A stretch of DNA of 64,000 nucleotides from DAITQM01 sp039794245 (GCA_039794245.1 JBDIVS010000015.1:1-64000), one strand, 5' to 3'; shown: positions 54,457 through 64,000, counted from the first letter of the stretch. Made by a program: numbers and translations. Notes: generated from the sequence alone by a model not told the origin.

Positions 54457-54706
54457 TTAACCCAACAGTTGCATAAATTTTGCTCGAATTTATATATTTC
54501 TTCATTAAATCAATAAGTTATAAGAATTTTAGTTAAAGCATCGAATTCATCTAGGGTGACGCGCCCGGTTTCTCGCCCAAGCTGGAGGCACATCTTGCCC
54601 GCTTGCCCTCGAACCGTAGAATTACTACGGTTTTTCGGGCAATCGGACAAGCTGTACTCCCCAGCTTGACCGAGAATTCCGGGAATTTATGCAACAGTTG
54701 GGTTAA
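54457..54706. mobile_element. Structured MITE-like element, copy B
   Basis: This 250-bp element runs from TTAACCCAACAGTTG (54457) to CAACAGTTGGGTTAA (54706). It is in inverted orientation to copy A. About 125 bp of the left part (GCATAAATTTTGCTCG through GTTTCTCGCCCAAGC) and about 60 bp at the right end match copy A, while the central nested block of A is absent. The core is a long hairpin with apex ACCGTAG-AATTA-CTACGGT at 54613-54631, flanked by TTGCCC/GGGCAA and CAAGCTG/CAGCTTG arms. TTAA flanks both ends. Confidence 0.8.
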
Positions 54707-54785
54707 GCTCGACGTTTGTACTGTGCATTTATGTCTGCAACCTTTTTTGCGCTTAGTCATCTCCGTTACATATTCTTTAGCTCCA

Positions 54786-54820
54786 TAAAAAAACGCGGCG
54801 GGTGGGTCACCCGCCGCGTT
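54786..54820 (-). terminator. Rho-independent terminator of the comEA-like gene
   Basis: On the minus strand AACGCGGCGGGTGACCC pairs with its complement, forming a GC-rich stem of about 12 bp, and is followed by a run of seven T. It lies 16 bp after the stop of the comEA-like gene. Confidence 0.9.
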
Positions 54821-54836
54821 GGCCGGCAAGCGCAGC

Positions 54837-55103
54837 TTATTTGCTGCCCGAAGTCCGGATCAGCTCACGGTTTTTGTTGACCGTGGCAAGGCCGATACCC
54901 TTGACGTTGACCAGTTCATCGGCATCCTGGAACGGGCCGTGTGCTTCGCGATAGGCAACGATCGCTTCGGCGCGGCTCAGGCCGATACCGTTCAAGGTTT
55001 CGGCGATGGTCTGCGCATCGGCGCTATTGACATCGACCGGTTCGGCAGCGGCCAGCGCCAGGGAAAAAACCAGTAACATGGCGAACACGAATGACTTGAA
55101 CAT
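54837..55103 (-). CDS. ComEA-like helix-hairpin-helix protein, exported
   Basis: This 88-residue protein has a signal peptide (FVFAMLLVFSLALAAA) and a double helix-hairpin-helix (VDVNSADAQTIAETLNGIGL, FQDADELVNVKGIGLATVNK). It is of the small ComEA/YbaV type, which binds double-stranded DNA in the periplasm during natural transformation. ATG 55103 has AGGAG upstream. No other competence gene is in the window, and small exported HhH proteins of this type are common in gammaproteobacteria, so a role in DNA uptake is likely but not certain. Confidence 0.9.
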   Translation of the reverse strand: MFKSFVFAMLLVFSLALAAAEPVDVNSADAQTIAETLNGIGLSRAEAIVAYREAHGPFQDADELVNVKGIGLATVNKNRELIRTSGSK

Positions 55104-55247
55104 GATAAATCTCCTGTTGAGTTGATGATCACGGCGCCCCGATCGGCGCCCCCGTGGTGACTGTTGCGACCACGTGAACAGGTTACCTGGCTCGCCTGGC
55201 GTTGTCTGTCGGCCAACGGCGTGCCGTGATGTCAGCCGCCGGCACAT

Positions 55248-55376
55248 CTATGATTCAGCATATTTCCCAATCGCGGTCAGCCCAATCCCAACGCCCTTGT
55301 AGGCCAAATCCGACAAGTCAAATGTCTCATCATGGGCCTCATCCGGCACCTTGCCGGGTGACGGATCCCGGGCCAT
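55248..55376 (-). CDS. Possible 42-residue protein
   Basis: ATG 55376 opens a frame starting MARDPSPGKVPDEAHDE and ending in GVGIGLTAIGKYAES before TAG. The composition (acidic first half, short hydrophobic end) is protein-like, but the ribosome site is weak, I recognise no family and it lies just downstream of an rRNA terminator. It could be chance. Confidence 0.25.
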   Translation of the reverse strand: MARDPSPGKVPDEAHDETFDLSDLAYKGVGIGLTAIGKYAES

Positions 55377-55408
55377 AAGCAGCCCCGATCACATCCCGAA
55401 CCAGCGCA

Positions 55409-55449
55409 TAAAAAAAAGCCCCGACGGCCAGTGAACCATCGGGGCTTTG
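55409..55449 (-). terminator. rRNA operon terminator
   Basis: On the minus strand AAAGCCCCGATGG and CCGTCGGGGCTTTT form a stem around TTCACTGG, followed by a run of eight T. It begins about 10 bp after the 5S gene. Confidence 0.95.
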
Positions 55450-55457
55450 GGATAGAT

Positions 55458-55573
55458 GCCTGGCAGTGTCCTACTCTCACATGGGTAACCCCACACTACC
55501 ATCGGCGCTGATGCGTTTCACTTCCGAGTTCGGGATGGGATCGGGTGGTTCCACACCGCTATGGCCGCCAGGC
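55458..55573 (-). rRNA. rrf: 5S ribosomal RNA
   Basis: The gene is about 116 nt. The ends GCCTGGCGGCC and GCCAGGC pair to form the terminal helix, and the internal CCGAACTCGGAAGTGAAACG sequence is the conserved loop A/B region. It is the last gene of the operon, about 100 bp after the 23S gene. Confidence 0.97.
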
Positions 55574-55809
55574 AAAGCTGATCGGTTTCAGGAGAGATCA
55601 AGTCAAGAGCGTCTTGGACGCGCGAAGCGCCCGGGCAAACGAGTCGTCTCAGGTCAAATCGCTTTCAGTGTTATATGATCAAGCCTCACGGACAATTAGT
55701 ACGGGTTAGCTGCATGCGTTGCCGCACTTCCACATCCCGCCTATCAACCTCGTAGTCTACGAGGGTCCTTCAGGGAGCTTACGGCTCCAGGGAGATCTCA
55801 TCTTGGGAT

Positions 55810-55845
<36 letters not shown>

Positions 55846-55962
55846 TCCGATCGTAGCTACCCGGCAATGCCACTGGCGTGACAACCGGAACACCAGAGGA
55901 TCGTCCACTCCGGTCCTCTCGTACTAGGAGCAGCTTCCCTCAAATCTCCAACGCCCACGGCA

Positions 55963-56048
<86 letters not shown>

Positions 56049-56049
56049 A

Positions 56050-56089
<40 letters not shown>

Positions 56090-56118
56090 ACCGCCGTCGA
56101 TATGAACTCTTGGGCGGT

Positions 56119-56194
<76 letters not shown>

Positions 56195-56295
56195 ACCTGG
56201 TTTCCCACCTGCTCGATCCGTCGATCTCGCAGTCAAGCACCCTTGTGCCTTTGCACTCAGCGCACGATGTCCGACCGTGCTGAGGGTACCTTAGT

Positions 56296-56338
<43 letters not shown>

Positions 56339-56627
56339 ACCCACCACACACTGTCCTGGCTCCGGATCACGGAACACAGTTAGAACTCCGACTACACCAG
56401 GGTGGTATTTCAAGGTTGGCTCCACCGAAGCTGACGCCTCGGCTTCAAAGCCTCCCACCTATCCTACACAAGAATAGTCAAAGTTCAGTGTGAAGCTATA
56501 GTAAAGGTTCACGGGGTCTTTCCGTCTTGCCGCGGGTACACTGCATCTTCACAGCGATTTCAATTTCACTGAGTCTCGGGTGGAGACAGCGTGGCCATCG
56601 TTACGCCATTCGTGCAGGTCGGAACTT

Positions 56628-56893
56628 CACGTTAACCCCCATGTTTCCATGGGGCGTAGACTATACCTTCACCTGATCGCAGCGAGTTGAGAATCTCACT
56701 GAGATTATGATCAGGGCCGGCGTATTATGGAGCATATGCCCCATCCAGGGATCTCACCCCTGAGTCGTTACAGGGACCACTTTCATGGTCTTACCCTCGG
56801 TATTGCCCGCGGCACCTGCATCTGCCGCTAGGGTTCCACCGATTTGAGCCGGTTTGCAGGTCTGAATCGCTTCAGACCGGGGCAATGTTACTT
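56628..56893 (-). ncRNA. Group I intron at 23S position 1951
   Basis: In E. coli the 23S reads GTCGGGTAAGTTCCGACC. Here, 266 nt are inserted after the T of GTCGGGT (E. coli U1951). The 5' exon ends in U and the insertion ends in G, as required for group I splicing. On the minus strand GTAACGACTCAGGGGTGAGA and GAAGGTATAGTC supply the two strands of the P7 pairing (GACT with AGTC), and the latter is the conserved S element. No protein is encoded. It is a compact, probably self-splicing intron without an endonuclease. Position 1951 is also used by a Coxiella intron. Confidence 0.88.
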
Positions 56894-56913
56894 ACCCGAC
56901 AAGGAATTTCGCT

Positions 56914-57543
56914 CGATTTGTCTTGACCATTTCTGGAAAAGTCGGACTTTATCTTAAGCGTCCTCGATTCATCTGTTTTGCAATGCGCTGAATCTCTTCA
57001 ACTCCTTCTGCAGTCAGATGAACTCCTTTGTTCATCAGAAGAATGATGCGTCGAAATTTGCGGAAATCGACGTTCTTCTGCGTTTTCAAAGGATGTTTGA
57101 TGAAAAATGGAATGATGTGATCATACAAATTTTTCAGACTTCTAACCCTGTAAGCCATTCGATCGCCGTGATTCACTCGAACCACACCACAACCGAAATA
57201 TGCTTTCAAGGCATGAAGAATCTTCACATCACGTTCGTGTTGAACTACGGTGAATTCCGGAAGTACTTGAAATCCGGAAGTCATGTTGCTATTGGGATTA
57301 ATCCCCACATAAAAGCAACCTTCACCGTCCACGAAGCCTGTAATCCATTGAGCTTCAAGTTTCATTAGACACTCCTGAGCATAAAGTCTCTGAGGATTCC
57401 TGATGCAACATCAGGTCTTTCCTGCGGATTGTCCCCGTGTCCTACAGATTTTTACTATCGCGCATATAGCACGATGAGTACTGATAGGTTTTTGAGGAGT
57501 TTCCCGCATATGGCTCAGTTTTACTAAGGCTAGCGAGTCGTTA
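56914..57543 (-). ncRNA. Group I intron at 23S position 1931
   Basis: The 630-nt insertion lies between CGGTCCTAAGGT and AGCGAAATTCC, that is after E. coli U1931. The 5' exon ends in U and the intron ends in G. Core elements on the minus strand are CATATGCGGGAAACTCC (P-like), GGGGACAATCCGCAGG (Q-like), CAGAGACTTTATGCTCAGG (R-like) and AAGATAAAGTCC (S-like). GACTTTAT and ATAAAGTC are perfectly complementary and form P7. A homing endonuclease gene sits between R and S, that is in a peripheral loop. The next intron begins only 20 exon bases downstream. Confidence 0.92.
56949..57365 (-). CDS. LAGLIDADG homing endonuclease inside the 23S intron
   Basis: The 138-residue protein has one LAGLIDADG motif, seen as QWITGFVDGEGCFYVGI. 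FTVVQHERDVKILHALKAYF, CGVVRVNHGDRMAYRVRSLK and the C-terminal GVHLTAEGVEEIQRIAKQMN are typical of the LAGLIDADG_1 family. A single-motif protein should act as a homodimer. ATG 57365 has AGGAG about eight bases upstream. It would cleave intronless 23S genes near position 1931 and so spread the intron. The frame is intact. Confidence 0.95.
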   Translation of the reverse strand: MKLEAQWITGFVDGEGCFYVGINPNSNMTSGFQVLPEFTVVQHERDVKILHALKAYFGCGVVRVNHGDRMAYRVRSLKNLYDHIIPFFIKHPLKTQKNVDFRKFRRIILLMNKGVHLTAEGVEEIQRIAKQMNRGRLR

Positions 57544-57590
<47 letters not shown>

Positions 57591-57625
57591 CAAGAGCTTC
57601 GCCTTGCGGCTGACCCCATCACTTA

Positions 57626-57660
<35 letters not shown>

Positions 57661-58288
57661 GTCCACTTGCGTGTTTGCAGAGTGCTGTGTTTTTGATAAA
57701 CAGTCGCAGCCACCTGGTCACTGCGGCCCCCATTGGCTTACGGCGCGAAGCCTTCACCATCAGGGGCGCACCTTCTCCCGAAGTTACGGTGCTATTTTGC
57801 CTAGTTCCTTCACCCGAGTTCTCTCAAGCGCCTTGGAATACTCATCCCGCCCACCAGTGTCGGTTTACGGTACGGTCAGCCCTTACCTGATGCTTAGAAG
57901 CTTTTCCTGGAAGCGTGGCATCGACATCTTCGCCCCCGAGGGGGCTCCCCATCACGTCTCGGGATTGAACGACCGGATTTGCCAAATCGTTCTCCCTACC
58001 CGCTTGGACCGGGACAACCAACGCCCGGCATGCCTAGCCTTCTCCGTCCCTCCTTCGCAGTAAGGGTTGGTGCAGGAATATTAACCTGCTTCCCATCGAC
58101 TACGCCTTTCGGCCTCGCCTTAGGGGCCGACTCACCCTGCGCCGATTAACGTTGCGCGAGGAAACCTTGGGCTTACGGCGAGGGGGTTTTTCACCCCCTT
58201 TAACGTTACTCATGTCAGCATTCGCACTTCCGATACCTCCAGCATGCCTTTCGACACACCTTCGCAGGCTTACGGAACGCTCCTCTAC

Positions 58289-58724
58289 CAACTAGAGACT
58301 AGAAACTGGAAACTAGATACTGGATGGAGGCATATATCGTTTCTGCACGCCGCGCAACATTCGACCGATTTCCTGATATCGGCGATCGAATTCGCGCTCT
58401 GCCTGTTCGCTTAGATAACCCAGATCCTTCGCAAATTCCAGCCAGACACGGCTTTCATCGCAAGATCCGATGGCTATCTCGACAAAACGCCGCACTTCAC
58501 CCTTGCTCGATTGTTTGCCCATGCCCTCGGCGATATTCGCAGCAATGGACTTACTTGCACGTCTGAGCTGGCTGGCCAACTCATACTGCTCGATTTTTGG
58601 AAATGCAAGGGTTGCACTATGTATATCCAAGGCTAGTTTATAAGCCTTTTGATATACATCCAACTTGTGGTACGGCATCGTACTCTCCATCCAGTTTCTA
58701 GTCTCTAGTTTCTAGTCTCTAGCT
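58289..58724 (-). other. 23S intervening sequence in helix 45, encoding an IVS protein
   Basis: The E. coli helix 45 hairpin (near 1170 in the 23S) is replaced here by about 436 bp. The ends are inverted repeats: ACTAGAGACTAGAAACTGG from 58291 and its near-complement CCAGTTTCTAGTCTCTAGT around 58690-58722. Such IVSs are excised by RNase III without ligation, giving fragmented 23S rRNA. Helix 45 is a known site in several bacteria. A four-helix-bundle protein gene lies within. The right end holds the TTTCTAGTCTCTAG unit twice in tandem. Confidence 0.9.
58313..58678 (-). CDS. Four-helix-bundle 23S IVS protein (S23 family)
   Basis: The 121-residue protein begins MPYHKLDVYQKAYKLALDIH, and FPKIEQYELASQLRRASKSI, AANIAEGMGKQSSKGEVRRF and IAIGSCDESRVWLEFAKDLG continue the S23/IVP pattern of four amphipathic helices. 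The family forms pentameric basic bundles, resembles diversity-generating-retroelement accessory proteins and is encoded inside 23S intervening sequences. ATG 58678 is preceded by GGAG; an upstream ATG at 58690 is possible. Its function in the host is unknown. A degenerate relative lies at 34722-34820. Confidence 0.95.
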   Translation of the reverse strand: MPYHKLDVYQKAYKLALDIHSATLAFPKIEQYELASQLRRASKSIAANIAEGMGKQSSKGEVRRFVEIAIGSCDESRVWLEFAKDLGYLSEQAEREFDRRYQEIGRMLRGVQKRYMPPSSI

Positions 58725-58779
58725 CCGCAGCTTCGGCACATAGCTTGAGCCCCGTTGAATCTTCCGCGCAGGCCGACTC

Positions 58780-58847
<68 letters not shown>

Positions 58848-59336
58848 CTTCCCACATCGTTTCCCACTTAGCTATGATTTTGGGGCCTTAGCTGGCGGTC
58901 TGGGTTGTTTCCCTCTTGACGACGGACGTTCGCACCCGCCGTCTGTCTCCCGTGCTCGAACTTCCTGGTATTCGGAGTTTGCCATGGGTTGGTAAGTCGG
59001 GATGACCCCCTAGCCATAACAGTGCTCTACCCCCAGGAGTTATACACGAGGCGCTACCTAAATAGCTTTCGAGGAGAACCAGCTATCTCCGGGCTTGTTT
59101 AGCCTTTCACTCCTAGCCACAGCTCATCCCCTAACATTGCAACGTTAGTGGGTTCGGACCTCCAGCAAGTGTTACCTTACCTTCATCCTGGCCATGGCTA
59201 GCTCGCACCGGTTTCGGGTCTAATCCCAGCAACTATACGCCCTATTCAGACTCGGTTTCCCTTCGCCTACCCTAAACGGTTAAGCTTGCTACTGAGATTA
59301 AGTCGCTGACCCATAATACAAAAGGTACGCGGTCAC

Positions 59337-59510
59337 TCCGTGCCTCAAACACTCTGTGTTTTGGGCGTTCCGTGCAGAAACTGGAGCGGCCTTCGACCTC
59401 TGGAAACCGGAGCGCGCTTCACGCGCAATCTCTAGTCTCAGGTCTCAGGCTTCCAGTCTCTTCAATGTTGACGGAGCGCCTCAAGCGTTAAAGTGCTTGA
59501 GGCACGGAGC
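59337..59510 (-). other. 23S intervening sequence in helix 25
   Basis: The insertion replaces the helix 25 tip, where E. coli has only a short hairpin. The ends CTCCGTGCCTCAA (59337-59349) and TTGAGGCACGGAG (59498-59510) are perfect 13-bp inverted repeats extending the helix. A second, inner copy of the right arm (GCGCCTCAAGC near 59477) can pair with GCTTGAGGC, offering an alternative stem. The 150-bp core holds no protein. It contains TCTAGTCTCAGGTCTCAGG, similar to the end sequences of the helix 45 IVS. RNase III excision is expected. Confidence 0.85.
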
Positions 59511-60168
59511 TCCCACTGCTTGTACGCACACGGTTTCAGGATCTATTTCACTCCCCTCTCCGGGGTTCTTTTCGCCTTTCCCTCACGGTACTGGTTCACT
59601 ATCGGTCGGCAGAGAGTATTTAGCCTTGGAAGATGGTCCTCCCATGTTCAGACAGGGTTTCACGTGCCCCGCCCTACTCGATTTCATCCAGTCATTCATT
59701 TCGCATACCGGGCTATCACCGTCTATGGCCGAACTTTCCAGATCGTTCTGCTATGCATGACTGAACTTAAGGGCTAATCCCCGTTCGCTCGTCGCTACTG
59801 AGGGAATCTCGGTTGATTTCTTTTCCTCCAGGTACTTAGATATTTCAGTTCCCTGGGTTCGCTTCTACACCCTATGGATTCAGGTGCAGATACCGCTTGC
59901 GCGGTGGGTTTCCCCATTCGGACATCTCCGGATCGAAGCGTATTGCCGGCTCCCCGGAGCTTTTCGCAGGCTGTCACGTCCTTCATCGCCTTCTGCCGCC
60001 AAGGCATCCACCGTGTGCGCTTAGTCACTTGATCATATAACCTGAAAGCGACTCAACTGAGTTGTTTCACTCCACGTCATATTTGACTAATGCTAATTTG
60101 CTGACACGACTGGATCGCACGGATCGCTCCGCGCGTCCAAGACGCTCTTGACTTAAACTCTCCTGATT

Positions 60169-60180
60169 GTTAAAGAACGA
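60169..60180 (-). promoter_or_regulatory. boxA antitermination site in the spacer
   Basis: On the minus strand the sequence TCGTTCTTTAAC, between tRNA-Ala and 23S, matches the rRNA boxA consensus TGCTCTTTAAC with two changes. It is followed by AATCAGG. Confidence 0.75.
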
Positions 60181-60236
60181 CCTGTCCCGGCTCGCCCCGG
60201 ACGACGCAGGCTCAAAGGCCGCATCGTACCGGGCTT

Positions 60237-60312
60237 TGGTGGAGCCAGGCGGGATCGAACCGCCGACCTCCTGCTTGCAAAGCAGGCGCTCTCCCGGCTG
60301 AGCTATGGCCCC
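60237..60312 (-). tRNA. alaT: tRNA-Ala (TGC)
   Basis: The gene is 76 nt. It starts GGGGCCATAGCTCAG, has the anticodon loop TTTGCAA and the T arm GGTTCGATCCC, and ends with an encoded CCA. It is the second tRNA of the 16S-23S spacer. Confidence 0.99.
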
Positions 60313-60428
60313 GTCTGGATTCTGGAAACTGGTGTCTGGATGCTGGGGCCGCACGCCGCTACGCGACGCCTTCAAAAATGTCACGCACGGCGCGAAACAA
60401 CCCTGGTCTCCAGTCTCCAGTCTCTAGC
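60313..60428 (-). repeat. Long tRNA-Ile/tRNA-Ala spacer with IVS-like ends
   Basis: The spacer is 116 bp. TGGATTCTGGAAACTGGTG at one side and CCAGTCTCCAGTCTCTAGC at the other are inverted-repeat-like and resemble the end sequences of the helix 45 IVS. The centre has no gene. It may be a degenerate IVS-type insertion between the two tRNA genes. Confidence 0.5.
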
Positions 60429-60505
<77 letters not shown>

Positions 60506-60614
60506 GGCGACAATCGATTTCCGAGCACCGGGAATGCCGGTCATTGCAGTTCGTTCAATAGATTAATGCAGGTAACTTGTGCGGGCGCCCGGGCGGGCGC
60601 GACCGTATCTCGTT

Positions 60615-62161
<1,547 letters not shown>

Positions 62162-62473
62162 AAAGTTTCCGGCACCGGTAAACCGTTGCCGTTTCCTATC
62201 GCTTCCAAGCTGACCCCTTACACAAAGTCATTGCGTATCGGGTCGTCTCGGATGGGTCGAAGCCACATCCGGACGCCCACACAAGTCACCTACATTCGTC
62301 TTTTAAAGAACAGAAACTCGTCTCCCACCGGGGCATTTCGCCGGGCGGGCTGATCATTATAACTGATCGGGATGGCAAGTCAACTACTAAATCGCCGTTT
62401 CGGCGGATTTTTTCGCTGGCCTGCCGGCGCCGAAACCGGCGAAGCGCGCATTATAAGCATTGCCGGGCCGCTG
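62162..62473 (-). promoter_or_regulatory. rRNA operon leader and promoter region
   Basis: A strong promoter reads TTGACT (62378-62383) and TATAAT (62356-62361) on the minus strand, spaced 16 bp, about 190 bp before 16S. A boxA-like TGTTCTTTAAAA lies at 62301-62312 in the leader. Upstream, ATCCGCCGAAACGGCGAT (near 62389-62410) is a hairpin that may end argH transcription. A second TATAAT-like sequence (near 62450) lies closer to argH. Confidence 0.8.
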
Positions 62474-63793
62474 TCAAGCAGCCGGCAGACGGCGGCGCAG
62501 GTCGGCGGCGCGGCGGCGCAGGCCGTCCAGGTCGAGAGCGCCGCAGGCGCCGGGCGAGACCCTGGCGGCGAGACTGGCGGCAACGCCGGCGGCCGCCGCC
62601 GTCCCGGGTAGCCGGCCGGCCGCCTTGCGGTAGGCGTCGCGAAACGGGGTGCCGCTCCGGGCCTGGTCGATGGCCCGGTCGGTGGCCAGCATTTCCGGCG
62701 TGATCGCCTCTTGCATCGCCGCCCGCTCGAATTCGAGCGCGGCGAGCAGGCGGGCCGTCAGGGATAGCGCCGGAAGCCCGCGGCCGAAGGCCCTGAGCAG
62801 CGGCGCCTTGGTGTTTTGTAGGTCACGGTGGTAGCCGCCGGGCAGGGCGAGGAGATTTTCGATTTCACCGGCCGCGGCCTGCACCGTGGCATGGCAGGCG
62901 CGCAGCATTTCAACGATATCGGGATTGGCCTTGTTCGGCATCAGCGACGAGCCGGTGGTCCAGGCCGGCGGCAGCGTGACGAAGCCGAACTCGGCGGTGG
63001 TGTACAAACTGAGATCCCAGGCCAGCCGCCTGAGGTCGAGCGTTGCCTGGCCGAGGGCCTGGACGGCCAGCAGCTCGAATTTGCCGCGGCCGGTCTGGGC
63101 GTAGAGCGGATTGTGGATGACCCCGGCAAAACCCAGCTCGGCCGCGACACCGGCCCGGTCGAGCGGCAGGTTGACGCCGTAGCCGGCGGCGCTGCCGAGC
63201 GGCGATCGGTCGAGATGCGCCCGCACGGCGAGTGCCACCTCGCCATTATCGACAAATGCTTCACCGTAGGACGCCAGCCACAGGCCGAGGCTCGACGGCA
63301 CGGCGCGCTGCATATGGGTGTAGCCAGGGAGCGGCGTGGCGGGATCGGCGGCGGCGCGGTCCAATGCCGCATCGGCGACGTCGAGACAGACGGCCGCCAG
63401 GTCGCCGAGCCGGTCTTTGAGGTACAGCCTGAGCGCGACCAGCACCTGGTCGTTGCGGCTGCGCCCGGTATGGATTTTCCGGCCGAGCGCGCCGAGTCGC
63501 TCGACCAGCGCCTGCTCGATCGCGCTGTGCCCGTCCTCGTGAGGCGGGGCGCAGGTGAAACGACCGGCCCGGCACTCGGCCAGCAATTCGGACAAGGCGC
63601 GTTCGACCGCCGCCGCTTCCTCGGTGCTCAAAATCCCGATCCGCGCCAGGCCGGCGGCGTGTGCCGCGCTCGCCTCGAAATCGTAGGGCAGCAACAGCCG
63701 ATCGAGGACGACATCGTCAGCCGCCAGATAGGCCATCATCTCGCCGTCCGGCTCGGACCCGCCGTCCTTACTCCATAAATAATGTCCGCTCAT
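62474..63793 (-). CDS. argH: Argininosuccinate lyase
   Basis: This 439-residue enzyme performs the last step of arginine synthesis, splitting argininosuccinate into arginine and fumarate. GRKIHTGRSRNDQVLVALRL, PLPGYTHMQRAVPSSLGLWL and WTTGSSLMPNKANPDIVEML (signature loop with the catalytic serine) are diagnostic. The MPNKANPD form, instead of MPQKKNPD, is seen in xanthomonad-type ArgH. ATG 63793 overlaps the argC stop as ATGA. Its last codons are about 90 bp upstream of the rRNA promoter. Confidence 0.97.
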   Translation of the reverse strand: MSGHYLWSKDGGSEPDGEMMAYLAADDVVLDRLLLPYDFEASAAHAAGLARIGILSTEEAAAVERALSELLAECRAGRFTCAPPHEDGHSAIEQALVERLGALGRKIHTGRSRNDQVLVALRLYLKDRLGDLAAVCLDVADAALDRAAADPATPLPGYTHMQRAVPSSLGLWLASYGEAFVDNGEVALAVRAHLDRSPLGSAAGYGVNLPLDRAGVAAELGFAGVIHNPLYAQTGRGKFELLAVQALGQATLDLRRLAWDLSLYTTAEFGFVTLPPAWTTGSSLMPNKANPDIVEMLRACHATVQAAAGEIENLLALPGGYHRDLQNTKAPLLRAFGRGLPALSLTARLLAALEFERAAMQEAITPEMLATDRAIDQARSGTPFRDAYRKAAGRLPGTAAAAGVAASLAARVSPGACGALDLDGLRRRAADLRRRLPAA

Positions 63794-64000
63794 GGCAAAA
63801 CCCCCACCCATTCGTCCACGCCCAGCGCCAGGTTCAGATTCTGGATGGCCTGGCTGGCGGCGCCTTTCAACAGGTTGTCGAGTGCGACGGTGACGGCGAG
63901 GCGCCGACGGTCGCGCGGATCGACGCTCGCCCCGCCGATCACCGCGCCGCGGCTGCCGGCCATCGATGCCGGTTCGGCCGGCTCGGCGGTGATGGCGATC
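63790..64000 (-). CDS. argC: N-acetyl-gamma-glutamyl-phosphate reductase, C-terminal part
   Basis: The frame enters from the window edge and ends at TGA 63790-63792. Its last residues, LLKGAASQAIQNLNLALGVD followed by EWVGVLP, are the conserved C-terminus of ArgC, which reduces N-acetylglutamyl phosphate. Only about 69 residues are visible. The four-base overlap with argH shows that the two genes are cotranslated, an arrangement found in xanthomonad-type arginine operons. Confidence 0.9.
   Translation of the reverse strand, partial: IAITAEPAEPASMAGSRGAVIGGASVDPRDRRRLAVTVALDNLLKGAASQAIQNLNLALGVDEWVGVLP

Larger units (their letters stand above)
54290..54836. other. Gap between ugd and the comEA-like gene, mostly copy B
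   Basis: This 547-bp gap holds the MITE-like copy B (54457-54706) and a terminator (54786-54820). The part before 54457 would carry the ugd promoter. No gene is supported. Confidence 0.6.
55104..55457. other. Gap between the comEA-like gene and 5S rRNA
   Basis: The gap contains the rRNA terminator (55409-55449) and one very small open frame (55248-55376). Nothing else can be supported. Confidence 0.5.

Noticed and set aside
57671..58063. 130-residue plus-strand frame in 23S
   Set aside because: Same reason: it is the complement of conserved 23S rRNA, not a protein gene.
59356..59777. Plus-strand open frames inside the 23S region
   Set aside because: They lie on the strand opposite the rRNA and match conserved 23S sequence; they are spurious frames often mis-annotated as proteins.

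Overview
The window is a high-GC (roughly 65 %) bacterial chromosome segment, most likely from a gammaproteobacterium. Supporting signs are the 16S-tRNA-Ile-tRNA-Ala-23S-5S operon, secA followed by a MutT-ThiE fusion, dciA beside secA, the argC-argH overlap with an ArgH carrying the SSLMPNKANPD signature seen in xanthomonads, the qmcA-nfeD-sppA run, and a secreted protein ending in ILADGFE. I cannot assign a genus from this alone. Most genes lie on the minus strand.

Layout. Positions 1-3093 are an accessory island: a 22-24 bp repeat array that truncates a tyrosine recombinase, an integron attC site, a cassette-like membrane-protein gene, a complete IS630-type element with TA duplications and a 5'-truncated gene. 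From 3061 to 8776 come a seven-heme TPR cytochrome coupled to a DUF4143 ATPase, a secreted PQQ-type sugar dehydrogenase and a Phd-VapC toxin-antitoxin pair. From 8867 to 18290 come core genes: rmuC, mazG, a sensor kinase, mutT-thiE, secA, dciA, gcvH and gcvT. Then a large DedA-PAP2-LssY membrane protein is followed by a hopanoid cluster (20599-28960: hpnL-like, hpnN, hpnM, hpnG, shc and a eukaryote-like squalene synthase). Divergent ispA can supply its farnesyl diphosphate.

From 30567 to 51008 are apt, thrB, mtfA, pyk, a second DUF4143 ATPase, a frameshifted methyltransferase, a homocysteine methyltransferase remnant, a putrescine-catabolism set (aguB, puuC, puuR), sppA-nfeD-qmcA, a methionine gamma-lyase with its Lrp regulator, an exported isoaspartyl peptidase, an S1/P1 nuclease, and a glycosyltransferase/LpxH-like phosphoesterase pair. 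galU and ugd converge (UDP-glucose to UDP-glucuronate). ugd is bracketed by two inverted copies of a structured MITE-like element, and a third element of similar design sits beside apt.

The most striking region is the minus-strand rRNA operon (55458-62161). Its 23S gene spans about 4.36 kb instead of 2.9 kb. It carries two group I introns at E. coli positions 1931 (with a LAGLIDADG endonuclease gene) and 1951, separated by a 20-nt exon. It also carries two intervening sequences: one in helix 45 encoding a four-helix-bundle IVS protein, and one in helix 25. IVS-like end sequences recur in the tRNA spacer. The window ends in argH and the 3' end of argC.
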